Positions 54,259 through 62,553 of a DNA stretch of 64,000 nt are shown here, piece after piece. Each line of letters opens with the position of its first letter. Within the stretch, counting starts at the first letter, position 1. Origin of the DNA: JBBQYA01 sp031412335 (GTDB taxonomy: Bacteria > Bacteroidota > Bacteroidia > Sphingobacteriales > Sphingobacteriaceae); the NCBI GenBank assembly GCA_031412335.1, contig JANOCT010000035.1:1-64000 (forward strand), in the 5' to 3' direction. The position numbers and the translations under genes were made by a program. Under the pieces are notes generated by a model, which worked only from the letters and a program-made list of their open reading frames with translations, had not been told where the DNA came from and ran no database searches.

Positions 54259-55242
54259 TTAATTCTGAGTAAATAGAGTTAATTTATTATATAAATCTAA
54301 GGCTGCTCTTTCATCACTAAAATTTTTTACAGCATATTCCCTTGGGCTAAAATTACATTCTTGATTCATTATTCGCTTTAGTTGATGCTCAAAATCTATT
54401 TCACTTTGAAAAAATAAGCCCGATTCATCTGTTAAATAAGGTGCTGAACTACAATAAACATTTAAGTTTTTAATATTAAAAAAATTAAGGTTCCAAACTA
54501 ATGTAGGAACATTCATGCTCCAAGCCTCTAAAAGTGATAGACCTTGCGATTCTTGCTCAACAAAGTGAATAAGTAGACAACTATCATCTAAAATACTTTT
54601 GTATTGATCTACCTCGTAATTTCCATAAATAATTTCAACAACTTCGTATCCAAGGTTATAAGTAATATTTAAGCACTCGGAATATAATTTAAGGACAGGT
54701 CTCTTTTTGTAAAAGACTATTTTTTTTCTTTTTGACTCAAGTTGAGTTGGTTTCCAAAATTCTGTATTTACACCAGCTGGCCAGATTATCATTTTTCTCT
54801 CAATCACAGGCAAATCCAATGCATAAAGGTCTTTAATCCAATTGCTATTTGTAATAACACAATCAATAAATTCTGAACCTATTAATTGAGGATAATCACT
54901 CGGTAGAATTACGAGATTAGGTCCTGCTGCTAAGAATTTGAAACGACCTTGTTTTTTTAACTCAATAGCTCTTTTTAATGTCTTAATTCCAGAAAGAACA
55001 ATTACAAAATCATTAAGCTCATCTATTTTCTGAGGATTATAGTTAAAGTTGATTTTTGCAGTTTTCGAACCTTCGATTAAACTCCTTGTTACTCCGTAAT
55101 GGCCGCCAAATTGAATTTTTTTTAATGAACTTTTTCCATCAATTAGTCTAAGAATTGGACGAATTAAATTTTTTATTTTTTCTATATAATATTCAGATGT
55201 ATTTGGTAACGGGTCAGTTAAAATTGTAAAGACAGTTTTCAT
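54259..55242 (-). CDS. Glycosyltransferase, GT-B fold
   Basis: 327 residues. The donor domain has KKIVFYKKRPVLKLYSECL, IIYGNYE and the region EQESQGLSLLEAWSMNVPTL, which holds the EX7E-like glutamates of GT4 enzymes. The N-terminal domain is shorter than in the other GT4 proteins of the cluster. Function beyond glycosyl transfer is not clear. Confidence 0.82.
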   Translation of the reverse strand: MKTVFTILTDPLPNTSEYYIEKIKNLIRPILRLIDGKSSLKKIQFGGHYGVTRSLIEGSKTAKINFNYNPQKIDELNDFVIVLSGIKTLKRAIELKKQGRFKFLAAGPNLVILPSDYPQLIGSEFIDCVITNSNWIKDLYALDLPVIERKMIIWPAGVNTEFWKPTQLESKRKKIVFYKKRPVLKLYSECLNITYNLGYEVVEIIYGNYEVDQYKSILDDSCLLIHFVEQESQGLSLLEAWSMNVPTLVWNLNFFNIKNLNVYCSSAPYLTDESGLFFQSEIDFEHQLKRIMNQECNFSPREYAVKNFSDERAALDLYNKLTLFTQN

Positions 55243-55262
55243 TTAATTATTTTTAACCTAGA

Positions 55263-55922
55263 TTATTCTAATAAAGAAAACCCATCTGGACCAACATTGC
55301 CTTCTACCCCAAGTGTCTCAAGTTGAACAATAAGTGATTTAGGCAATTTTCTAACCAGAATATCTTCAATAGAATTACCCAATGAAAGACTGAAAAAAGA
55401 TTTTAATAATGCGCGTTTATAAATTAGAAGATAATCTGTTGGAAAACCATATAATCTCGTAGACATAGAATTACCATAATATTTTAAGTTAATTTTTTCT
55501 TTATCCCAATCATTCAAACAAAATTGATTATTTAGGCTATATCTTCCGCTTATTTTAAAAAGAAACCCAAGTTTTATATTTAATTTTCTTAGGCCAAAAT
55601 AAAGCCCCACCGCTTCTCCCAAACCTTTATATTTGCTATTTACTGCCATTTTAACTAGAGGATGACATCCTAAAAATATATATTCGTCTACTTCTTGTTT
55701 TATTTTTTCAAGATGTTTTTCGCTTTGCCCAATTTCTAATAAAATAATTCTAGAATTTGGTGCGTATTTTCTTATTGATTCTATAGTTTTTAACGTTTGA
55801 TTTTCACGTTGCTGTGGGTTATAAATAGATCTTATTGAAGTATAAGATAATTCTTTTGGAGTAAAATTTATTACAGAAGATACCAACCAAGTAATATTTT
55901 CTATATCATTATTTTGTTTCAC
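55263..55922 (-). CDS. Putative glycosyltransferase-like protein
   Basis: 219 residues with a GTG start, overlapping the methyltransferase gene by 14 bases. The segment SIYNPQQRENQTLKTIESIR followed by YAPNSRIILLEIG looks like the start of a GT-A-type fold, and FKISGRYSLNNQF may form the acceptor region, but no DXD motif is obvious. I do not recognise the family with certainty. No signal or membrane segment. Context suggests work on the polysaccharide. Confidence 0.6.
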   Translation of the reverse strand: MKQNNDIENITWLVSSVINFTPKELSYTSIRSIYNPQQRENQTLKTIESIRKYAPNSRIILLEIGQSEKHLEKIKQEVDEYIFLGCHPLVKMAVNSKYKGLGEAVGLYFGLRKLNIKLGFLFKISGRYSLNNQFCLNDWDKEKINLKYYGNSMSTRLYGFPTDYLLIYKRALLKSFFSLSLGNSIEDILVRKLPKSLIVQLETLGVEGNVGPDGFSLLE

Positions 55923-56694
55923 AAATTAAGATCTGATATCCAGTCCAACTATTTCCTAATTCAGAAACTGGGATTTCGCTTTCTACCCATTTAAAAGGTT
56001 CAATCCTTTCAATTAGTTTTTCTCTAATCGGTTGCGGAATTAATTTTCTAAGAGCTCTATTAATTAACTTATTAGAAAGTGGTTTTGGATGTTTATATAA
56101 TTGAAGATAAACTTCTTTAATTGTAAAATAATTTTTTACAAGTTCCTGAAATTGCAAAAATCCCCATTCAATTCTATGGTGAATATTATCAGGATTATTA
56201 TTTATTGGAATGTTTGAAATAGGAGTTGAAACGACAAACTGACTATTTTTTTTAATTGATTTTTGCACGTTTTCTAAAAACTTATTTGGATTAGCTAAGT
56301 GTTCTATCGTTTCAAAACTTACAAAAACATCAACTTCCTCAGCTAATTCAAAATCTTCAGCATCTCTAACTGCAAAGTTTATATTTTGATGTTTATTTTT
56401 TATAGAAGCATATTTTACTGTTCTTGAATCAATATCGCCAGCATACACAATTGATGCTTTACCGTCATTTGCTAATGTAAAGCTGCCAAATCCTGACCCA
56501 CAAGCCAAATCTGCTACAATTTTATTGTCAACAAATTGTTTTACCCAATTATACCTAGCAATGTGCTCCTTGTGTGTATGCACTCCACAATAACCTGGTA
56601 GCCAACGTTCTAACATACCTAAGTTTACAATTCCAGATAAGGTATCTAACTCATATCTTGTGCAAAAAAGTTCTTCCTCTATTGTATTGGGCAT
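55909..56694 (-). CDS. SAM-dependent methyltransferase
   Basis: 261 residues. HIARYNWVKQFV then VADLACGSGFGSFTLA (motif I), VYAGDIDSRTV (motif II) and VSFETIEHLANPNKFLENV are clear class I methyltransferase elements. It follows Wzt by 8 bases, the position where a chain-terminating methyltransferase (WbdD-like) sits in ABC-dependent O-antigen loci. Here no kinase domain is fused, so the capping role is only a possibility. Confidence 0.88.
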   Translation of the reverse strand: MPNTIEEELFCTRYELDTLSGIVNLGMLERWLPGYCGVHTHKEHIARYNWVKQFVDNKIVADLACGSGFGSFTLANDGKASIVYAGDIDSRTVKYASIKNKHQNINFAVRDAEDFELAEEVDVFVSFETIEHLANPNKFLENVQKSIKKNSQFVVSTPISNIPINNNPDNIHHRIEWGFLQFQELVKNYFTIKEVYLQLYKHPKPLSNKLINRALRKLIPQPIREKLIERIEPFKWVESEIPVSELGNSWTGYQILICETK

Positions 56695-56702
56695 AATTAT
56701 AT

Positions 56703-57935
56703 TTAATCTTTGAGTTCCCAGTTATGCTTAGTCATAACCGATCCATGTGATGAATCAGGTGTAATCCCTCCTGGATAAAATACATATTCGGGTATATCAA
56801 AATCAAGAGGCGTATCCGTAAAATCTAAGGTTTCATATTTATTTCCTACAAAAATATTCATGCTATAGGCACCGGATTTCAAATTGATATTACTTGCCTC
56901 GCAAGTAAGTTTGTTTATTCCTTCCTTTAAATCAAAAGTTTGATTGGTAAACCTAGAATGAAAAGTTATAATTCGGTTTCCAATTTCATCATTAATTCCA
57001 ACGGCAATTTCGGTTTTAGATAATTCCTGAATTGCTTTTACTAAAATATTAATTGTTATTCGATCTTGATGCCTAATAACTTCTGCATCAGCTATGTAAG
57101 CCTTCTTGTTACCAACATTTCGTTTAAGCAATAATTCTTCCATCCTTTCTTTTGATGAATTGATAGAATCATTATATCGAGCTAAACCTTCGTTTACACT
57201 TCCTCTAAATTGCAATTCGCCTGCTTTTAAATATACAGCTTCATTACAAAGCTGATGTACGGCAGCCATATTATGGCTCACAAAAATTACTGTTCTACCC
57301 TCACCTGAAACATCTTTCATTTTACCGAGGCATTTTTTCTGAAATTCTGCATCACCAACTGCTAAAACTTCATCTACAATTAGAATTTCTGGTTCTAGAT
57401 GAGCTGCTACTGCAAATGCAAGCCTTACGTACATTCCTGAAGAATATCTTTTTACTGGTGTATCAACAAACTGACTTACACCTGAAAATTCTATAATCTC
57501 ATCTAACTTGCTTTTAATTTCATTTTTTGTCATTCCCAGTATTGCACCATTCAGAAATATATTTTCCCTCCCTGTTAATTCAGGATGAAAACCTGTTCCA
57601 ACTTCCAATAAACTTGCAATACGTCCTTTAACTTTTATGTTTCCAGTTGTTGGCGAAGTAACTCTGGATAAAATCTTTAACAACGTAGATTTACCTGCTC
57701 CATTTTTTCCGATAATACCTACCGCGCTTCCTTGTTCTATATTAAATGAAATATCTTTTAATGCCCAAAAACTATTTTTATTCTCTACCTGCGTTTCTCC
57801 AATTCTAAGAAATGGATCTTCTTTTCCTCGTAAACTAGCCCACCACCGGTTTAAATCATGGCTTAAGGTTCCAGTTCCAAAAGTTCCAAGCTGGTAATGT
57901 TTGGAAAGGTTTTCTATGCTAATTGCGGTAGGCAA
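56703..57935 (-). CDS. Polysaccharide ABC exporter ATPase with C-terminal glycan-binding domain (Wzt-like)
   Basis: 410 residues. The N-terminal ATPase has Walker A GKNGAGKS (76-83), signature YSSGM (164-168), Walker B ILIVDEV (184-190). Residues from about 260 form a beta-rich Wzt C-terminal domain (ITINILVKAIQELSKTEIAV ... NIFVGNKYETLDFTDTPL), which in O-antigen exporters reads the modified end of the chain. The start is TTG, fixed by an in-frame TAA five codons upstream. It is separated from wzm by 184 bases containing inverted repeats. Confidence 0.93.
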   Translation of the reverse strand: MPTAISIENLSKHYQLGTFGTGTLSHDLNRWWASLRGKEDPFLRIGETQVENKNSFWALKDISFNIEQGSAVGIIGKNGAGKSTLLKILSRVTSPTTGNIKVKGRIASLLEVGTGFHPELTGRENIFLNGAILGMTKNEIKSKLDEIIEFSGVSQFVDTPVKRYSSGMYVRLAFAVAAHLEPEILIVDEVLAVGDAEFQKKCLGKMKDVSGEGRTVIFVSHNMAAVHQLCNEAVYLKAGELQFRGSVNEGLARYNDSINSSKERMEELLLKRNVGNKKAYIADAEVIRHQDRITINILVKAIQELSKTEIAVGINDEIGNRIITFHSRFTNQTFDLKEGINKLTCEASNINLKSGAYSMNIFVGNKYETLDFTDTPLDFDIPEYVFYPGGITPDSSHGSVMTKHNWELKD

Positions 57936-57962
57936 AGTTGGTTTTGTTGTTTAATTGATGAT

Positions 57963-58101
57963 TTGTTGAGAGGTTTATTTGTTGAGTCGTTTATCTTTTT
58001 ATATAAGACACTGTAGAAAATTTATGAGAATAAATTAATTATTTTAAACTAAACTTCATTTTTTATACAAAAAAACCATGTAAACAACTCAACGTATAAA
58101 C
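57963..58101. repeat. Inverted and tandem repeats in the wzm-wzt gap
   Basis: TTGTTGAG then GGTTTAT-type units occur in tandem at 57963-57978 and 57979-57994 (14 of 16 bases shared). The segment at 57973-57994 is repeated in inverted orientation at 58080-58101 with 18 of 22 matches, enclosing 85 bases. No gene fits in the 184-base gap. The pattern resembles the ends of a small palindromic or MITE-like insertion, without visible target duplication. Confidence 0.5.
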
Positions 58102-58119
58102 GAATAAACAATTAAATTA

Positions 58120-58986
58120 TCATACCGTATCCATAAAACTCTTCTCAACTCGATTGAAAATCACAATTCCGGCAAGTAGTGACAATAAAGTAAAAACTGC
58201 ACTATAGGCTAAATGTAATCCATTAAATGTTCCATTACTGAATATAGCATATCTAAAAATTTCAACTAATGGAGTTAAAGGATTTGCAAGTATTATTAAT
58301 CGATATTTATCAGATAAAAAAGATAATGGATAAATAACAGGTGTTGCGTACATCAATAATTGAACTCCAAAAGTGATTAAAAATGTTAAATCACGATACT
58401 TAGTTGTTAATGAACTTATAATTATTCCTAATCCTAATCCCAAAGCAGCTAATAAAATAATTATAACTGGAATTAATAAAATGTACGTATTAAATCTAAA
58501 ATCATATCCATTAAATGAATACCAAATCATCATAATTAACAACAATAAAAATTGAATTCCAAATGAAATAAGATTTGATACAACATTTGATAATGGAACA
58601 ATTAAACGCGGGAAATATACCTTCCCAAAAATTGCCGCATTACCTACAAATGTGTTTGAAGTTTTGGTAATGCAGGAAGCAAAATAATTCCAAACTGTTA
58701 ATCCTGATAAATAAAATAACACAGGTGGGACATTATCTGTAGGAATTTTAGCAACATTTTTAAATACAACAACAAACATGATTGTTGTTAAAATAGGTTG
58801 AATGATAAACCATAATGGGCCTAAAATCGTTTGTTTATAAACTGAAACAAAATCACGTTTTACAAATAACCAAAGCAAATCCCGATAGCGCCAAACATCT
58901 TTTAAATGTAAATCAAGCCAGTTATTGCTGGGTGAAATTACCATCGACCATTGCTGGGTTTCGGTAGTATTTAATTTTTCATCCAA
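58120..58986 (-). CDS. Polysaccharide ABC exporter permease (Wzm-like)
   Basis: 288 residues with six membrane helices of the ABC-2 type. The N-terminal amphipathic part RDLLWLFVKRDFVSVYKQTILGP is the typical interface helix of Wzm/TagG permeases and is followed by LWFIIQPILTTIMFVVVF. TTG start, overlapping the GT4 gene end by 8 bases. With Wzt it exports a completed polysaccharide across the inner membrane. Confidence 0.93.
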   Translation of the reverse strand: MDEKLNTTETQQWSMVISPSNNWLDLHLKDVWRYRDLLWLFVKRDFVSVYKQTILGPLWFIIQPILTTIMFVVVFKNVAKIPTDNVPPVLFYLSGLTVWNYFASCITKTSNTFVGNAAIFGKVYFPRLIVPLSNVVSNLISFGIQFLLLLIMMIWYSFNGYDFRFNTYILLIPVIIILLAALGLGLGIIISSLTTKYRDLTFLITFGVQLLMYATPVIYPLSFLSDKYRLIILANPLTPLVEIFRYAIFSNGTFNGLHLAYSAVFTLLSLLAGIVIFNRVEKSFMDTV

Positions 58987-60106
58987 AATTTTGCAATTCG
59001 TTTAAAAGTTTTGATTTATAGTTTTTAAAGGAAAAATTCTCTTCTGTTATTTTGCTTACTTCTTTCTTTTTATTAATGGATAATTTATTAATTAATGTTT
59101 TTCGCATGGTTTCTTTTAACATTAACTTATCATCAGGATCAACTAATTCACCAATTTCACCGTTGAGTAAGGCTTCTACACTTCCATCTTTATTGCCAGC
59201 AATTACGGTAGTACCGCAAGCAGCAGCTTCGATAAATACAATTCCAAATCCTTCTTTTTTGCTAGGCATTACAAAAGTATCTGCCAATAAAAAGTGATCA
59301 ATTATTTCTTTTTCTTTAATAAATCCAGGTAACAAAACTTCTTCAGTTAAATTTCTTGAGTTTATAAGACCTTGAATTCTAATTCTTTCTATTTCATCAT
59401 ATTTACCTGCTAATAAATATCTTATCATTGGAAACTCGTTTTTCAATTGAGCAATAATATCTATAATTGAATCATATCCTTTATATTTTTCTTTAGAGGA
59501 AATTCTAGTAACTGTTAAAAAAACAGGCTGGTCGATTTGTAATTTATATCTCTCCAACAAATAATTAGGTTTTTCAAATATGGTTGGTATCTCAAAAAAA
59601 GGATCCAAACAGTTTGACAAAACATGTATTTTTATAGATTTAATTCCATGTACCGTCTTAAGTTTTTCTGCAGTAAATCTGCTTACTGCTAACAACCTAG
59701 AACAGATATTCATAAAGTACTTTTTATGAATACTTTGACCATCCCAAATTTCAATTCCATGTGCCATTAATCCTATTTTAATTTTAGGATAAAATAACTT
59801 TATTAAAATGCCAACAAACGCTAAATTAATATGACTAACTAAAACGATGTCTGCATTTTTAGCCATCTTGATAGCTTTAATCGTAAAATTTATTTTTGAT
59901 CCGAAACAACCCGTATGAATATTTAATGAATCATACTTTTCATCGGATTGATCATCATAACAAGAAATAGAATTTGCCTTTAATTTATCTTCAGAAATGA
60001 AGTCGTTTAATGCTTTTACGATAGCCCTGTTTACTTTTTCTATACCTCCCATAGTAGAAAATGTGCGGAGTGACAAAAATAAAACGGAAGGCTTTTTATT
60101 TATCAC
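58979..60106 (-). CDS. Glycosyltransferase family 4
   Basis: 375 residues with a GTG start. The N-terminus VLFLSLRTFSTMGGIEKVNR is a typical GT4 acceptor loop (MGGIE). The donor domain has FLTVTRISSKEKYKGYDSII and the EX7E motif PSKKEGFGIVFIEAAACGTT. It lies between the amidotransferase gene and wzm and overlaps wzm by 8 bases. Confidence 0.92.
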   Translation of the reverse strand: MINKKPSVLFLSLRTFSTMGGIEKVNRAIVKALNDFISEDKLKANSISCYDDQSDEKYDSLNIHTGCFGSKINFTIKAIKMAKNADIVLVSHINLAFVGILIKLFYPKIKIGLMAHGIEIWDGQSIHKKYFMNICSRLLAVSRFTAEKLKTVHGIKSIKIHVLSNCLDPFFEIPTIFEKPNYLLERYKLQIDQPVFLTVTRISSKEKYKGYDSIIDIIAQLKNEFPMIRYLLAGKYDEIERIRIQGLINSRNLTEEVLLPGFIKEKEIIDHFLLADTFVMPSKKEGFGIVFIEAAACGTTVIAGNKDGSVEALLNGEIGELVDPDDKLMLKETMRKTLINKLSINKKKEVSKITEENFSFKNYKSKLLNELQNFG

Positions 60107-60133
60107 GGACTATAAAAAGATAATACTTAAGTG

Positions 60134-61924
60134 TTAACAACTCTGCCATTCTTCAGTCAATATAACTGCATATAATCTTGACCACTGTAATTTATTATCC
60201 AAATATAATTGGGCAAGTTTCTTGATTTTCAAATTTCTATGTCCTAAAAGTTTAAGAGCCATATCATTTCTTTTAAACCAAATCTGATAAGGGAAATTAA
60301 AACCCATTTTCGGTCTATTCCAAATTTCTTCTGGAATCATTTCTTTGAAAGCCTCTATTAATAAATGTTTGGGTATTTTGCCCTTAAACTTTATTTTAGG
60401 ATCAATAGATAGAACAGTTTCTACAAATTCTTTATCTAAAAAGGGTACTCTAACTTCAATTCCATGTTGCATACTCATCGTATCGGTATCTTTCAGCAAT
60501 TGATTTTGCATATAAAGAAACATTTCGAGATAACTTGCTTTATTGCCACCTTCTAAAAAATCTAGATTATTACCATAATGTTGATTTTCTAAAACATGAT
60601 TAACTTCCAACAATGAAGTTTCGGTAATTTCAACTATAGCTTTTTTAGTAAAAAATCCTCTGAGAAATAAATAAGAACCCAAATCGTCTCGATTACTTAA
60701 AAAGGCAAGTTTACTTAAGCGATCATTTCCCAGGTTTTCAGACAATTCAAGTAATCCATTTGGTATGTTTTTCAACCAGCTAATTGTATTCATTCTGCTG
60801 AAAGATGGATATCCACCCAACAATTCATCTGCTCCGACGCCAGATAATACTGCTTTAAGGCCAACTCTTTTAGCACAACTTGCAATAAACCATGTGTTCA
60901 TACCATCGGTACTTGGCTGATCCATTCCTCTAAAAATATTGGGTAATGCATCATTAAAATCTCGTTCAGTAAGTGTAAAATAGGTATGGTCCGATTTAAT
61001 TTTTTTTACTAATAGCTCTTGATATTTTCTTTCAGAATAATTTTGTTCGTCAAAAACTACGGAAAGAGTTTTTAATGAATGACTGGAATATCTCGAAGCC
61101 ACACTTGCTATAATACCGGAATCAATACCACCACTTAAAAAAACTCCAACAGGAGCATCGGCCAATAATTGACGTTTTATTCCATCAGTCAGCGTTTCTC
61201 GTATTTTTAATACGGCATTTTGTTGTTCAGTAATATTATTAGAAAACGTGTATGAATAAAATGACTTAATAACAGTCTTTTTGGAAGAAAAGGAATATTT
61301 TAGAAATGAGCCCCTAGGAAGCATTTTTACAGACTTGTATGTTGTATGCGGTTCGGGAATATGACCATGAGCCAACAAAAGTATTTTCCAATCAGGGTTA
61401 GATTCAAAATTTAAATTCGTAGCAGTAAAAGCTTTTACTTCTGATGCAAAAATAAGCCCTCTCGAATCAGAAGAATAATACAAAGGTTTAATACCTGATG
61501 GATCTCGAACTAAAATCAATTCCTTTTTTTCAGTATCATAAATGGCAATTGCAAACATTCCATTAAATTTTGAAAAAGCAGCCTCACCCCATTTCTGAAA
61601 AGCATATAAAATAATTTCAGTATCTGTGCCTGATTGTAAATAATCATCTGGCAAATTTAATTGAGCACTTAATTCTTTGAAATTATAAACCTCTCCGTTG
61701 TATGTAATTACATATTTACCATTTTTGCTGACCATAGGTTGATGTCCATGTGGACTTAGATCAAGCAAGGAAAGTCTACGATTTCCCAAACAAACCAAGT
61801 TACTTTCATCGTGATAAATACCTTGATCATCTGGTCCGCCATGAACCATACTTTCGTTCATTAAATGCGTGAGTTTCCCAGAATGATGATCAGGAAATCC
61901 AATAATGCCAGCAATCCGGCACAT
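60134..61924 (-). CDS. Asparagine synthase (glutamine-hydrolysing) family amidotransferase
   Basis: 596 residues. The class II glutaminase domain begins MCRIAGIIGF, with Cys2 as nucleophile after Met removal, NRRLSLLDLS (48-57) and YNGEVYN (75-81). The synthetase domain has the ATP-pyrophosphatase loop SGGIDSG (264-270). In polysaccharide loci such proteins often amidate uronic acids (WbpS-like) rather than make asparagine. All catalytic residues look intact. It follows upxY with an 89-base gap that may contain a regulatory element. Confidence 0.93.
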   Translation of the reverse strand: MCRIAGIIGFPDHHSGKLTHLMNESMVHGGPDDQGIYHDESNLVCLGNRRLSLLDLSPHGHQPMVSKNGKYVITYNGEVYNFKELSAQLNLPDDYLQSGTDTEIILYAFQKWGEAAFSKFNGMFAIAIYDTEKKELILVRDPSGIKPLYYSSDSRGLIFASEVKAFTATNLNFESNPDWKILLLAHGHIPEPHTTYKSVKMLPRGSFLKYSFSSKKTVIKSFYSYTFSNNITEQQNAVLKIRETLTDGIKRQLLADAPVGVFLSGGIDSGIIASVASRYSSHSLKTLSVVFDEQNYSERKYQELLVKKIKSDHTYFTLTERDFNDALPNIFRGMDQPSTDGMNTWFIASCAKRVGLKAVLSGVGADELLGGYPSFSRMNTISWLKNIPNGLLELSENLGNDRLSKLAFLSNRDDLGSYLFLRGFFTKKAIVEITETSLLEVNHVLENQHYGNNLDFLEGGNKASYLEMFLYMQNQLLKDTDTMSMQHGIEVRVPFLDKEFVETVLSIDPKIKFKGKIPKHLLIEAFKEMIPEEIWNRPKMGFNFPYQIWFKRNDMALKLLGHRNLKIKKLAQLYLDNKLQWSRLYAVILTEEWQSC

Positions 61925-62013
61925 TAAAAGTTTTGTGTTATCATAGGTTTTTCATGGCTTCGCCGCGTCAGTCCCAAAACAAGGGCTAACAAGGCAGTTT
62001 ATTTAATAGCAAA
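61925..62013 (-). other. Short spacer after upxY with unusual base composition
   Basis: Within this 89-base gap the minus strand reads GGGACTGACGCGGCGAAGCC (61953-61972) and its next base, a G+C-rich patch in an AT-rich region, preceded by CCTTGTTAGCCCTTGTTTT, a near direct repeat. GGCGAAGCC can form a small stem. A pause or antiterminator-loading site for UpxY is possible but unproven. No promoter consensus is visible. Confidence 0.3.
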
Positions 62014-62529
62014 TTACCTAAGAACCAATGGTTCCAGAAATGCTTTACTCACATTAACAATCAACACTTGGTTGATTGCTTCTATTCTAATAATTACTTT
62101 CTCTTCGTTTTGTACAGAAACTAATTCAGCTTGCAATCCTAAAAGAGGACCTCCAACAATTTTAACTGGGTCTCCAGGTTCAAAATTATGATTAGTTGAT
62201 TCAACATTTTCATTTGTAGCAACAACCCTGCGCAAAACTGCCATTTGATTCTCTGGTATTGCTACTGCTTTACCAGAAAAAGTGATAAATCTGACAATAC
62301 CCACTGTTGCTAACACACTCGTGTATTCCTTTTCTGAAACGTTTACAAAAATATAGGAAGTAAATAATGGTTCCTCCACCCATTTTTTTCTATCGCTCCA
62401 TAATTTTAGCTTTTTTACCAAGGGCAGATATACTTCAATATTATTTTTTATTAATCGGAGACTGACGGATTTTTCGGCTCTTGGGTTTGTGTAGGCTGCA
62501 TACCAGAAATAAGGTAAATTTGCTTTCAT
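62014..62529 (-). CDS. UpxY/NusG-like transcription antiterminator
   Basis: 171 residues. The N-terminal NusG domain reads WYAAYTNPRAEKSVSLRLIK with EVYLPLVKKLKLWSDRKKWV and PLFTSYIFV, as in UpxY and RfaH-type specialised NusG proteins; the C-terminal KOW domain has FEPGDPVKIVGGPLLGL (about 121-137). In Bacteroides, UpxY is encoded at the start of each capsule operon and prevents early termination. Its place at the head of a 30-kb single-strand cluster fits that role. Confidence 0.93.
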   Translation of the reverse strand: MKANLPYFWYAAYTNPRAEKSVSLRLIKNNIEVYLPLVKKLKLWSDRKKWVEEPLFTSYIFVNVSEKEYTSVLATVGIVRFITFSGKAVAIPENQMAVLRRVVATNENVESTNHNFEPGDPVKIVGGPLLGLQAELVSVQNEEKVIIRIEAINQVLIVNVSKAFLEPLVLR

Positions 62530-62553
62530 TACGATTGAGAGAAGATTAACAAA

